Shown here: piece after piece, positions 24,484-31,529 of the stretch | How positions within the stretch are numbered: position 1 is the first letter of the stretch | How the letters are laid out: the number at the start of each line of letters is the position of its first letter | NCBI GenBank assembly: GCA_016463765.1 | Contig: JAEMQS010000037.1 | Location: 1 to 32,165, forward strand | Direction: 5' to 3' | From: Solirubrobacteraceae bacterium | GTDB lineage: Bacteria; Actinomycetota; Thermoleophilia; Solirubrobacterales; Solirubrobacteraceae | DNA length: 32,165 bases | Position numbers and translations under genes: made by a program | Notes under the pieces: model-generated | What the model was told of the DNA's origin: nothing | The model's input: the letters and a program-made list of their open reading frames with translations, nothing else | The model's database searches: none

Positions 24484-24510
24484 TAGTCGGCTGCTCACCG
24501 GCCCCTTAGA
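24484..24510 (-). promoter_or_regulatory. Possible sigma-28-like promoter of the first chemoreceptor
   Basis: On the minus strand TCTA (24507-24510), 15 nt, GCCGACTA (24484-24491). It deviates from the main pattern at one -35 base and at the sixth -10 base, but the spacing is exact and the gene is a chemoreceptor. The leader would be about 50 nt, with a GGAG upstream of the ATG. Confidence 0.45.
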
Positions 24511-24541
24511 GAGACACGGTGTTCCGGAGATTGTGGACGGT

Positions 24542-24569
24542 CGCGGCGGCACCATCGTGCGCCGCCGCG
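24542..24569 (-). terminator. GC-rich hairpin after the second chemoreceptor
   Basis: CGCGGCGGC (24542-24550) pairs exactly with GCCGCCGCG (24561-24569) around a 10-nt loop, 8 nt after the stop of the chemoreceptor that ends at 24577. No T-run follows, as is common in high-GC genomes, so termination is likely but not certain. Confidence 0.5.
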
Positions 24570-24576
24570 TGCCGCC

Positions 24577-25872
24577 TCAACCGGCGGTGACCACCCGGAA
24601 GCGCTGCACGAGCGCCTCGAGGTCCTCGGCGGTCGAGGAGAGTTCCTGGGCGCTGGCACTGGCCTGCTCAGCCGACGCGCTCGTCTCCTCGGTCGCGGCC
24701 GACACCTGCTGCGTCGACGCCGACGACTGCTCGGCGGCCGCAGCGATCTGCGCGATGCGGGCAGCCACGCTCTCGACCTCGGCGCCGATGCGCGCAAACG
24801 CCTCGCGCGCCTCGTTCACCGTTGCGGCGGATGCCTCGCTCTGCGCGGACCCGTGCTCGACGACCTCGACCGCGCGCTCGGTTTCCGTCTGGATCTCGCC
24901 GATGAGCCCCGCGATCGACGCGGCGGCCGACTGGGATTCCTCGGCGAGCTTGCGGACCTCGTCGGCGACGACCGCGAACCCGCGGCCCTGCTCGCCGGCG
25001 CGGGCTGCCTCGATCGCCGCGTTGAGCGCCAGCAGGTTGGTCTGCTCGGCGATCGTCGTGATGGTATCCACGATCCCGCCGATGCGCTCGCTCTTGGCAC
25101 CGAGATCCCGGATGGCGGAACTGGCCTCGCTCGATGCGGCACGGACGGACTCCATCGCCTCACTCGCGCGACCGACCGCCTCGCCGCCGGACTCAGCCAC
25201 GTTGCGGGCGTGCGCGGCGACGTCGGATGCGTCTTGCGCATGCGCCGCGGAGTCGGTGGTCGCGGCGCTCACCTCGGAGATCGCGCCGGCGATCTCGCTG
25301 ACCGCGCGCCCGGCCTCCTCCGACGTTGCTGCCATCTGCTGCGAGGACGCCGACAGCGATGCCGCAGATTCCGCGACGCGGCCGATCATGCCACCCAGCG
25401 ACACACAGGAATCGTTGTAGGCCTGGACCGACGCCACCGTGTTGTCGCGCAGCTCGTTGATCGCGCGGGCCATGTCGCCGAGCTCGTCGTTGGTGATCCG
25501 CTCGATGAGCGGCGTGACGGGCGTGACCGAGCAGGTGAGATCGCCGTTGGCGACTGCTTCCAGGCCCTGCCGCAGTTCGGTCGTGCAGTGGTCGCGCAGC
25601 ATGTTCAGGCGCTCGAGGCCGTCGTTGACGCTGCGCAGGATCCCCCGAGCCACCAGGGCCATCAGTGCGAAGCTCGCGAGGGCGGCAACGCCCGCCGCGA
25701 TGAGCAGCTCGGTGCGGGCGGTGTCGTACGCCGCCTGCGCCTCGTCGCCGGTGACCGAGCGCATCTCGCCGAGCTGATGCACGGCGATGAAGACGACGAC
25801 GCCCAGGAGGGCGACGAGGATGGCGGCGGTGCCGAGCAGCTTCGCTCGGACGCCCAGGCGGATCGAGAACAC
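24577..25872 (-). CDS. Methyl-accepting chemotaxis protein lacking a sensor domain
   Basis: From GTG 25872 the protein is 431 residues. Two membrane helices (about 12-32 and 58-76) are separated by only about 25 residues, so there is no room for a folded outside sensor. A HAMP-like segment follows and then the signalling domain, with the same tip as its neighbour ([20 protein letters not shown], then [18 protein letters not shown]). The N-terminus ([18 protein letters not shown]) and the C-terminus ([12 protein letters not shown]) also match the neighbour, so it is a paralogue that lost, or never had, the sensor. GTG 25872 is chosen over the ATG at 25941 because GGAG sits 6 nt before it, the paralogue starts at the same point, and a sigma-28-like promoter lies between the two candidates. 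It may sense membrane or internal cues, or assist other receptors. Confidence 0.93.
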   Translation of the reverse strand: MFSIRLGVRAKLLGTAAILVALLGVVVFIAVHQLGEMRSVTGDEAQAAYDTARTELLIAAGVAALASFALMALVARGILRSVNDGLERLNMLRDHCTTELRQGLEAVANGDLTCSVTPVTPLIERITNDELGDMARAINELRDNTVASVQAYNDSCVSLGGMIGRVAESAASLSASSQQMAATSEEAGRAVSEIAGAISEVSAATTDSAAHAQDASDVAAHARNVAESGGEAVGRASEAMESVRAASSEASSAIRDLGAKSERIGGIVDTITTIAEQTNLLALNAAIEAARAGEQGRGFAVVADEVRKLAEESQSAAASIAGLIGEIQTETERAVEVVEHGSAQSEASAATVNEAREAFARIGAEVESVAARIAQIAAAAEQSSASTQQVSAATEETSASAEQASASAQELSSTAEDLEALVQRFRVVTAG

Positions 25873-25903
25873 GGTGCACTCCAGAAAGGTCGAGGTGCAT
25901 CCT

Positions 25904-25930
25904 GAATCGGCCCTCGTCTCCCAATACTCA
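25904..25930 (-). promoter_or_regulatory. Sigma-28-like promoter of the second chemoreceptor
   Basis: On the minus strand TGAG (25927-25930), 15 nt, GCCGATTC (25904-25911). The transcript would have a leader of about 25 nt carrying the GGAG ribosome site before GTG 25872, which supports that start. Confidence 0.65.
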
Positions 25931-25976
25931 AGAGACATCAACTTCCCCCACCACTTCCCGGTAGGGCCGTCGTTGA

Positions 25977-26636
25977 TCAGGACATCTTGATGAAACCGAG
26001 GGCGCCGTTGCCCTTGGCGTCATGCACGCGGCGCGAGACCTGGTCCGAGGAGTTGCCCTCGATGGTCTGGATCCGCCCGTCGGGGAGCACCTGCTCGACC
26101 ATGCCGATGTGCTCGTCCCACACGATGAGGTCGCCCGGCTTCGGCGGCTGGCCGCTGTCGATCGGGTTCGCGCGGCCCGTGCGCTGCGCCCAGGCGTAGC
26201 ACGCGTCGACGAGGCCGAAGCCCTGCCCGGCCTCGCCCAGCGGGGCGCCCGACTCCTTGGCCAGCCAGGAGACGAAGTAGTTGCACCACGGCCCGACGCC
26301 GCTGCCCTTGGTCGCCGTGCGGTACTCGGCGATCCGCGTCGAGTCGTTGCTGCCCGGAGGCTGCTCGGCCTGACCGACCTCGGCCTGCGCGAGCGCGACC
26401 ATCTTGGCACCGACGCCCGACCCGGCCGCGGCGACCGGTGCCGCGCCGGCGGGGCCGGTCACACCGGCGGCGCCCAGCGGCTGATACCCGGCGGGCTGCC
26501 CGGTCAGCGCGGCGGGCGCACTGGCGGTCGTCTTCTGGAGCGTCTGGGCGAAGTTCCCGGTCTGCGCAGGCCGGCGCGGCTCGAGCGCGGTCTGCAACTC
26601 GGCGATCCGGGACATCACGGCCTCGACACTCATCAC
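25977..26636 (-). CDS. CHAP-domain peptidoglycan hydrolase, probably flagellum-associated
   Basis: The 219-residue protein has a short helical N-terminus ([12 protein letters not shown]), an Ala/Gly/Pro-rich linker (about 30-75) and a C-terminal CHAP domain. The Cys nucleophile is C118 ([12 protein letters not shown]), the partner His is H176 ([11 protein letters not shown]), and a polar residue near 193-195 (IEGNSS) completes the site. CHAP enzymes cut peptidoglycan as amidases or endopeptidases. There is no signal peptide, so export through the flagellar apparatus, as for FlgJ-like muramidases, would fit; that is inference. It lies between chemoreceptors and flagellins and has a good sigma-28-like promoter. 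The start is GTG 26636 or ATG 26633; the promoter spacing cannot choose between them. Confidence 0.85.
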   Translation of the reverse strand: MMSVEAVMSRIAELQTALEPRRPAQTGNFAQTLQKTTASAPAALTGQPAGYQPLGAAGVTGPAGAAPVAAAGSGVGAKMVALAQAEVGQAEQPPGSNDSTRIAEYRTATKGSGVGPWCNYFVSWLAKESGAPLGEAGQGFGLVDACYAWAQRTGRANPIDSGQPPKPGDLIVWDEHIGMVEQVLPDGRIQTIEGNSSDQVSRRVHDAKGNGALGFIKMS

Positions 26637-26642
26637 CCCGGG

Positions 26643-26669
26643 TGCTCGGCAGGAGCGCGTGAAACTTCA
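26643..26669 (-). promoter_or_regulatory. Sigma-28-like promoter of the CHAP hydrolase gene
   Basis: On the minus strand TGAAGTTT (26662-26669), 11 nt, GCCGAGCA (26643-26650). The extended -35 differs at one base from the E. coli FliA form TAAAGTTT. Only 6 nt separate the -10 from GTG 26636 and 9 nt from ATG 26633, so the mRNA is probably leaderless. Confidence 0.65.
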
Positions 26670-26699
26670 CCCCGCGTGGACGAGTGCGCGAACGACGAA

Positions 26700-26725
26700 G
26701 CGGGCGGCCCCGAGGGACCGCCCGC
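26700..26725 (-). terminator. Hairpin after the first flagellin
   Basis: GCGGGCGG (26700-26707) pairs exactly with CCGCCCGC (26718-26725), with further partial pairing inside. It lies about 30 nt after the flagellin stop and is followed on the transcribed strand by TTCGTCGTT. It is a likely terminator for an abundant mRNA. Confidence 0.6.
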
Positions 26726-26754
26726 CACGTTCAAGGAACTACTGATCCTTCCGA

Positions 26755-27561
26755 CTACCCGAGGAGACGCAGGACCTGCTGCGGCGCCTGGTTCGCCTGA
26801 GCCAGCATGCTGTTCGCAGCCTGACCGAGGATCTGGTTCTTCGTGAACTTGACCATCTCCTGCGCCATGTCCACGTCACGGATCCGCGACTCAGCGGCCG
26901 TGAGGTTCTCAGCGTACGAACGCTGCGCGTTCATCGTGTACTCGAGGCGGTTCTGCACGGCACCGAAGGTGGCGCGCGTCGCCGAGATCGAGTTGATGGC
27001 CGCGTCGATCTCCGAGATGTCCGACGTGCCCGTCGCCGTCAGCGAGAAGAAGTTCGTGCCGACGGTCGAACCGACCGAGATGGTCGCCACGGAGATCTCC
27101 TGCGAGTCGTCCGAGCCGACCTGGAACGTCACGGCGCCGGCCGTGTTCAGCAGCGAGATGCCGTTGAACTTCGCGGTCGAGCCGATGCGCTCGATCTCGG
27201 AGGCCAGCTGGTTGACCTCGCTCTGGATCGCGGTGCGGTCCGAGGTCGAGTTCGTGCTGTTCTTGTACTGCACCGCCAGGTCACGGACACGCTGCAGCAT
27301 CGAGTGAACCTCGGTGAGGGAACCCTCAGCCGTCTGGATCATCGAGATGCCGTCCGAGATGTTGCGCATCGCGGTGTTCAGGCCGCCGATCTGACCGCGC
27401 ATACGCTCGGAGATCGCGAGGCCCGCGGCGTCATCGGCCGCGCTGTTGATGCGGTAGCCCGACGAGAGCTTGGTCAGCGACTTCTCCGTCTGGCTGCTGA
27501 CCTTGTTGAGGTTATTGTACGCGTTGAGCGCGCCAATGTTGTTATTGATGCGAAGGGACAT
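26755..27561 (-). CDS. fliC: Flagellin, copy 1 (short type)
   Basis: The 268-residue protein is a minimal flagellin: the conserved N-terminal D0/D1 helices (MSLRINNNIGALNAYNNLNK, LSSGYRINSAADDAAGLAIS, ISMIQTAEGSL) and the C-terminal D1/D0 helices (LEYTMNAQRSYAENLTAAES, ILGQAANSMLAQANQAPQQV) are joined by a short centre, with no variable D2/D3 domain. It is the filament subunit, exported by the flagellar secretion system. Residue 8 is Ile where copy 2 has Val; the rest of the protein is identical. It has its own promoter (27675-27702), a leader of about 105 nt, AAGGAG 8 nt before the ATG, and a downstream hairpin, so it is transcribed separately from copy 2. Confidence 0.98.
   Translation of the reverse strand: MSLRINNNIGALNAYNNLNKVSSQTEKSLTKLSSGYRINSAADDAAGLAISERMRGQIGGLNTAMRNISDGISMIQTAEGSLTEVHSMLQRVRDLAVQYKNSTNSTSDRTAIQSEVNQLASEIERIGSTAKFNGISLLNTAGAVTFQVGSDDSQEISVATISVGSTVGTNFFSLTATGTSDISEIDAAINSISATRATFGAVQNRLEYTMNAQRSYAENLTAAESRIRDVDMAQEMVKFTKNQILGQAANSMLAQANQAPQQVLRLLG
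26768..27513. repeat. 746-bp perfect repeat, copy 1 (inside flagellin 1)
   Basis: By line-by-line comparison, 26768-27513 is identical to 27859-28604 (offset 1091), including all synonymous positions. Outside this block the two genes differ at several sites within a few codons at both ends, and the flanks are unrelated apart from promoter-like elements. Confidence 0.95.
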
Positions 27562-27565
27562 CGTA

Positions 27566-27580
27566 GTAACTCCTTGTTAC
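27566..27580 (-). promoter_or_regulatory. Hairpin presenting the ribosome site of flagellin 1
   Basis: In the mRNA, GUAAC and GUUAC (genomic 27576-27580 and 27566-27570) can pair with AAGGA in the 5-nt loop, so the Shine-Dalgarno AAGGAG sits in and beside the loop, 5 nt before the ATG. Flagellin 2 lacks this pairing. A 5-bp stem is weak, so a regulatory role is only suggested. Confidence 0.35.
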
Positions 27581-27674
27581 TCGAATGGTTGGAGGTCCCA
27601 CCGGTCTCATCCTTGAGCCCGGGTTCTTCTATGTGGTGCGGGGTGATGCTCCTTGCCTCACCCTGCAAGCAGCT

Positions 27675-27702
27675 TCATCGGTCGGGGCACAGAGCCGGTT
27701 GA
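27675..27702 (-). promoter_or_regulatory. Sigma-28-like promoter of flagellin 1
   Basis: On the minus strand TCAA (27699-27702), 16 nt, ACCGATGA (27675-27682). It is followed by CTGCTTGCAGG, close to CTGGCTTGCAGG after the flagellin 2 promoter, so the promoter and start region share ancestry with copy 2. It is weaker than the copy 2 site. Confidence 0.6.
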
Positions 27703-27794
27703 GCGCAACCGCCCCGAAAACGGACGCACACGGACGAAAGCATCCCCGTTTCTGGGGATGTCTGAGGGCCTCGCGCGCGTGAACTAAGGCGCGA

Positions 27795-27823
27795 CGGGCG
27801 GCTTCCAACCACAGAGCCGCCCG
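27795..27823 (-). terminator. Hairpin after the second flagellin
   Basis: CGGGCGGCT (27795-27803) pairs exactly with AGCCGCCCG (27815-27823) around an 11-nt loop, about 22 nt after the copy 2 stop. It should end the copy 2 transcript before the copy 1 promoter. The rest of the 284-bp gap holds another short palindrome (CATCCCC/GGGGATG, 27741-27760) and the copy 1 promoter and leader. Confidence 0.65.
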
Positions 27824-27845
27824 CCGGGCCTCAGTCAATGTCGGG

Positions 27846-28652
27846 TTACCCGAGCAGTCGCAGGACCTGCTGCGGCGCCTGGTTCGCCTGAGCCAGCATG
27901 CTGTTCGCAGCCTGACCGAGGATCTGGTTCTTCGTGAACTTGACCATCTCCTGCGCCATGTCCACGTCACGGATCCGCGACTCAGCGGCCGTGAGGTTCT
28001 CAGCGTACGAACGCTGCGCGTTCATCGTGTACTCGAGGCGGTTCTGCACGGCACCGAAGGTGGCGCGCGTCGCCGAGATCGAGTTGATGGCCGCGTCGAT
28101 CTCCGAGATGTCCGACGTGCCCGTCGCCGTCAGCGAGAAGAAGTTCGTGCCGACGGTCGAACCGACCGAGATGGTCGCCACGGAGATCTCCTGCGAGTCG
28201 TCCGAGCCGACCTGGAACGTCACGGCGCCGGCCGTGTTCAGCAGCGAGATGCCGTTGAACTTCGCGGTCGAGCCGATGCGCTCGATCTCGGAGGCCAGCT
28301 GGTTGACCTCGCTCTGGATCGCGGTGCGGTCCGAGGTCGAGTTCGTGCTGTTCTTGTACTGCACCGCCAGGTCACGGACACGCTGCAGCATCGAGTGAAC
28401 CTCGGTGAGGGAACCCTCAGCCGTCTGGATCATCGAGATGCCGTCCGAGATGTTGCGCATCGCGGTGTTCAGGCCGCCGATCTGACCGCGCATACGCTCG
28501 GAGATCGCGAGGCCCGCGGCGTCATCGGCCGCGCTGTTGATGCGGTAGCCCGACGAGAGCTTGGTCAGCGACTTCTCCGTCTGGCTGCTGACCTTGTTGA
28601 GGTTGTTGTACGCGTTGAGGGCGCCAACGTTGTTGTTGATGCGAAGGGACAT
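27846..28652 (-). CDS. fliC: Flagellin, copy 2 (short type)
   Basis: The 268-residue filament subunit is identical to copy 1 except for Val at residue 8. ATG 28652 is the conserved flagellin start (MSLRINNNVG); an upstream in-frame ATG at 28718 would add residues unlike any flagellin. AAGGAG lies 7 nt upstream. The promoter (28725-28751) is a better sigma-28 match than that of copy 1, so this may be the major gene. The leader of about 65 nt lacks the ribosome-site hairpin of copy 1. The gene ends with TAA, while copy 1 ends with TAG. Confidence 0.98.
   Translation of the reverse strand: MSLRINNNVGALNAYNNLNKVSSQTEKSLTKLSSGYRINSAADDAAGLAISERMRGQIGGLNTAMRNISDGISMIQTAEGSLTEVHSMLQRVRDLAVQYKNSTNSTSDRTAIQSEVNQLASEIERIGSTAKFNGISLLNTAGAVTFQVGSDDSQEISVATISVGSTVGTNFFSLTATGTSDISEIDAAINSISATRATFGAVQNRLEYTMNAQRSYAENLTAAESRIRDVDMAQEMVKFTKNQILGQAANSMLAQANQAPQQVLRLLG
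27859..28604. repeat. 746-bp perfect repeat, copy 2 (inside flagellin 2)
   Basis: Identical partner of 26768-27513, in the same orientation. Direct repeats of this length allow deletion of one flagellin or gene conversion between the two. Confidence 0.95.
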
Positions 28653-28724
28653 CGTCGTCTCCTTGACGTTGATGGTTCGTCCCACCGGAGCCACATCCGT
28701 GTGGCCGGCTTCCTGCAAGCCAGA

Positions 28725-28751
28725 TGATCGGCGCCCTCCCCACTTTGTTCA
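28725..28751 (-). promoter_or_regulatory. Sigma-28-like promoter of flagellin 2
   Basis: On the minus strand TGAA (28748-28751), 15 nt, GCCGATCA (28725-28732). The -10 differs from the FliA/WhiG consensus GCCGATAA at one base. It gives a leader of about 65 nt. The rest of the 274-bp gap to 28926 contains the divergent promoter at 28893 and a TTCTGGGGATG copy (28837-28847), also found upstream of flagellin 1 (27750-27760). Confidence 0.75.
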
Positions 28752-28892
28752 GCCTTCGGCCACGATCTCTGGACGTTTGTTCCCCCCGAGCGGGGTTCCT
28801 GGATCCCGGTAGACCTACTAGACACGGTGTCCCGACTTCTGGGGATGCGCGCTTCGTTCCTCACCCGGGCGCACGCGAGTAAACGGGCGGAC

Positions 28893-28919
28893 TCAAATCT
28901 GGCCGGCGAGGGCCGATCA
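28893..28919 (+). promoter_or_regulatory. Sigma-28-like promoter of the glycosyltransferase-methyltransferase fusion
   Basis: TCAA (28893-28896), 15 nt, GCCGATCA (28912-28919), then 7 nt to the in-frame GTG at 28927. The -10 is the same octamer as at flagellin 2, in divergent orientation about 140 bp away. A leaderless mRNA is expected. Confidence 0.78.
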
Positions 28920-28926
28920 CCCGGAC

Positions 28927-30339
28927 GTGATCGCTTTCGCCGCCTGCGTCGCCGACGCCGAGAAGTTCCGCACCATCGCCGCCCCAGGGCTGCGGACCGC
29001 CGCCGAGGCCGACTCGGTCGTCGTCGAGGCGCAGACGACGACGTCGATCTTCGAGGCGTACAACGAGATCCTCGAGGCGGTCGCCGATCGCGACGATCTC
29101 GAGGCGCTCGTCCTGCTGCATGAGGACACCGAGATCCTCGATCCCGGCTTCTGCACCAAGGTCCGCGAGGTGCTCGCCGACGGCACGGTCGGCGTGATCG
29201 GCGTCGTCGGTGGACGCGGCGCCGACGGCCTGGCCTGGTGGAACGCTCCCGTGAAGGCGGGCCGCGTCACCGAGACGCGCGGCGTCATCGACTTCGGCAC
29301 GCCTGGCGTCGTGGATGTCGACGCCGTCGATGGCCTGCTGCTGGTCCTCTCCCCCTGGGCGGCCCGCGAGCTGCGCTTCGACACCCAGACCTTCACCGGC
29401 TTCGACGCGTACGACGCCGACATCTGCGCCCAGGCCCGCGCCGCGGGCAAGCGCGTGGTCGTCGCCGAGCTCGAGGTCGCGCACCGCCACACGCGCACCG
29501 GCACGAGCCGGACCGCCGAGGACGGCCAGGCCGACACCGCCGACGACAGCAGCTACGCCCGTGCCGACCGCCTCTTCCGCGAGAAGTGGCAGGCCGGAGG
29601 CGTCGCCACGAAGGCGCCGCCAGCGCAGTCGTCATCGAACGACGGCACTCCGCGTGGCGCCGGCGTACGCGATGGCGGCGACGCCGACAGCTACTTCGAG
29701 TTCACCCGACCCGAGCTCCGCCAGCTCGTGCCCGACAGCGCCCGCCGGGTGCTCGACGTCGGCTGTGGCGCCGGTGCGCTCGGCAACGCGCTGAAGGACG
29801 AGCGCCCCGGCCTGGAGGTCTTCGGCCTGGAGGGCTTCCCTGAAGCAGCGGAGCGCGCCCGCGAACGCCTCGACGGCGTCTTCTGCCTCGACCTCGACGC
29901 CCTCGACGCGCTGCCCGACGACCTCGGCACGTTCGACGCGATCATCTTCGGCGACGTCCTCGAGCACCTCCGCGACCCGGCGCGCCTGCTGCGCACCCTG
30001 CGCGGCGCGCTCGCCGACGACGGCGTCATCGTCTGCTCGATCCCGAACGTCAAGCACTGGACCGTCGTCATGCCGCTCCTCGTGCACGACCGCTGGGAGT
30101 ACCAGGACGCCGGGCTGCTCGACCGCACCCACGTGCACTTCTTCACGCTCGAGGAGATCGACCTCATGCTCCGCGAGTGCGGCTTCGAGCCCCAGCACGT
30201 CGGCGTGAACGACCACTCCCCGCTGCCGGCCGAGCTCATGCCGCTCGTGGACCTCGTCGCCGCGTTCGGCGCGGACCGCAACGAGGCCGCGGCGCGCCTG
30301 GGCGCGTACCAGTACCTCGTGGTCGCCGGCCGCGCCTGA
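28927..30339 (+). CDS. Glycosyltransferase-methyltransferase fusion protein
   Basis: The 470-residue protein joins two enzymes. Residues 1-215 look like a StrF-type GT2 domain: VIAFAACVADAEKF at the start, IFEAYNEILEAV, VLLHEDTEILDPGF as the acidic metal site, VDGLLLVLSPWAARELRFD, and TFTGFDAYDADIC. A flexible linker (about 225-250) follows. Residues about 260-470 are a class I SAM methyltransferase with RVLDVGCGAGALG (about 272-284), IIFGDVLEHLRDP and VICSIPNVKHW. One chain could add a sugar and then methylate it, or methylate another part of the glycan. It is divergent from flagellin 2 and shares its promoter type, which makes flagellin or its glycan the likely substrate. GTG 28927 is set by the promoter spacing and domain start. 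Confidence 0.9.
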   Translation: MIAFAACVADAEKFRTIAAPGLRTAAEADSVVVEAQTTTSIFEAYNEILEAVADRDDLEALVLLHEDTEILDPGFCTKVREVLADGTVGVIGVVGGRGADGLAWWNAPVKAGRVTETRGVIDFGTPGVVDVDAVDGLLLVLSPWAARELRFDTQTFTGFDAYDADICAQARAAGKRVVVAELEVAHRHTRTGTSRTAEDGQADTADDSSYARADRLFREKWQAGGVATKAPPAQSSSNDGTPRGAGVRDGGDADSYFEFTRPELRQLVPDSARRVLDVGCGAGALGNALKDERPGLEVFGLEGFPEAAERARERLDGVFCLDLDALDALPDDLGTFDAIIFGDVLEHLRDPARLLRTLRGALADDGVIVCSIPNVKHWTVVMPLLVHDRWEYQDAGLLDRTHVHFFTLEEIDLMLRECGFEPQHVGVNDHSPLPAELMPLVDLVAAFGADRNEAAARLGAYQYLVVAGRA

Positions 30340-30348
30340 GCGGCCGCT

Positions 30349-31521
30349 CTACCGCGCCGCGCCGGCCACGCCGGAGCCCCAGCGGGCCTCGAACGCGGCC
30401 TTGTCGCGCACGATCTGCGCGTCGATCCACGCGCGAAGCTCCGGCTCCGTCGTCGCGACGGTGAGCGAGAGGCCGTGGCGGATCTGCGACCGGTCGACGA
30501 GCACCGGGGGGCGCTCGGCGAGCCGCAGGCGGTGCAGCAGGTCGGTGTCCTGGAACCAGACGCGGAACGTCGGCTCCAGGAACTCCCCGGGCGCAGCCGA
30601 GAACTCGTCGAGCGTCGCGCGGGTCAGGGCGAAGCACCAGGCGGCGAAGTCGTGGCGCATGGCGCCGTCGATCGTCAGCGGGAACGCGACGGGCGCGCCG
30701 GCGTCCAGCGCCTCGCGCAGCGGCCCCCACCAGCCGGGCAGGACCTCGACGTCGTCGTTCATGACGACCATGTACCGGCCACGCGCGGCGCGCAGGCCGC
30801 TGTTCACGGGCGCGCTGAAGCCCTGCGGCGGGGCGCCGTTGTCCACGATGATCAGCTCGTGCGGGACGTCGGTGCGTTCCTGGATCGCCCGCAGCGTGGC
30901 CTGCACGCGCGGGGCGGTGACGTCGAGCGTCGGGACGACGATCGAGAGCTCAGGGTCCGCCCCGAGCTGCGCCCGCGCGGCACCGACACGGGCGGGGGCC
31001 GGTACCACCACGCTCTCGGGCACGGCGTCCACCGCGCCGACCCGCGCGAGTGCGGCGACGAGCGACGGAAGCGCGAGCGACTCGTCGACGGGCACGTCGC
31101 GGGCGACCGCGACGGCGTCGCGCAGGACGTCATGACGTGCGGCCAGTGCGTAGGAGGCGACGGGCGCGAGCGGGTCGGGGCCGGCGACCGCGGTGACGGC
31201 CGCGCGGCCGTCGAGGCCGGCCAGCAGCGGAGCGAGAAAGGTGGGAGCGACCTCCGGGGCGTCACGGAGCACGACGACGACGTCGCCGCTGACCCGCGCC
31301 AGGCCGTCGGCGATCGACGCGAGCAGGCCGTCGCGCTGGGGTCGGCGCACGATCGCGACGTCGCCCTCCACGCGCGTGAAGAGCGCATCGAGCCCGACCG
31401 TGCCGTCATCGACGAGGACGACCTCGTGGTCAGGCTGGTCCTGCAGAGAGGCGAGCGAGGTCAGGCAGCGCAGCGCCTGGTCGGGGCCACCGCTGAGGAC
31501 GCAGAGGATCGTGGTGGTCAT
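30349..31521 (-). CDS. Didomain GT2-family glycosyltransferase
   Basis: The 390-residue protein carries two GT-A-like halves. The first (about 1-180: TTILCVLSGGPDQALRCLTS, HEVVLVDDGTVG, GDVVVVLRDAPEV) has the fold signature but no clear DXD, so it may be inactive or structural. The second (about 190-385) is a standard GT2: ELSIVVPTLDVTAPRVQATL, ELIIVDNGAPPQG, and RYMVVMNDDVEVLPGWWGPL with the acidic metal site. It converges on the fusion gene with a 9-bp gap. The promoter TCAA-N15-GCCGACGA ends 8 nt before its ATG. It is probably a second transferase for filament glycosylation. Confidence 0.88.
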   Translation of the reverse strand: MTTTILCVLSGGPDQALRCLTSLASLQDQPDHEVVLVDDGTVGLDALFTRVEGDVAIVRRPQRDGLLASIADGLARVSGDVVVVLRDAPEVAPTFLAPLLAGLDGRAAVTAVAGPDPLAPVASYALAARHDVLRDAVAVARDVPVDESLALPSLVAALARVGAVDAVPESVVVPAPARVGAARAQLGADPELSIVVPTLDVTAPRVQATLRAIQERTDVPHELIIVDNGAPPQGFSAPVNSGLRAARGRYMVVMNDDVEVLPGWWGPLREALDAGAPVAFPLTIDGAMRHDFAAWCFALTRATLDEFSAAPGEFLEPTFRVWFQDTDLLHRLRLAERPPVLVDRSQIRHGLSLTVATTEPELRAWIDAQIVRDKAAFEARWGSGVAGAAR

Positions 31522-31529
31522 CGTCCCTG

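Noticed and set aside
26843..28398. Two identical 154-codon plus-strand frames opposite the flagellins
   Set aside because: They are identical only because the flagellin cores are; the translation has no family features and there is no promoter or ribosome site.
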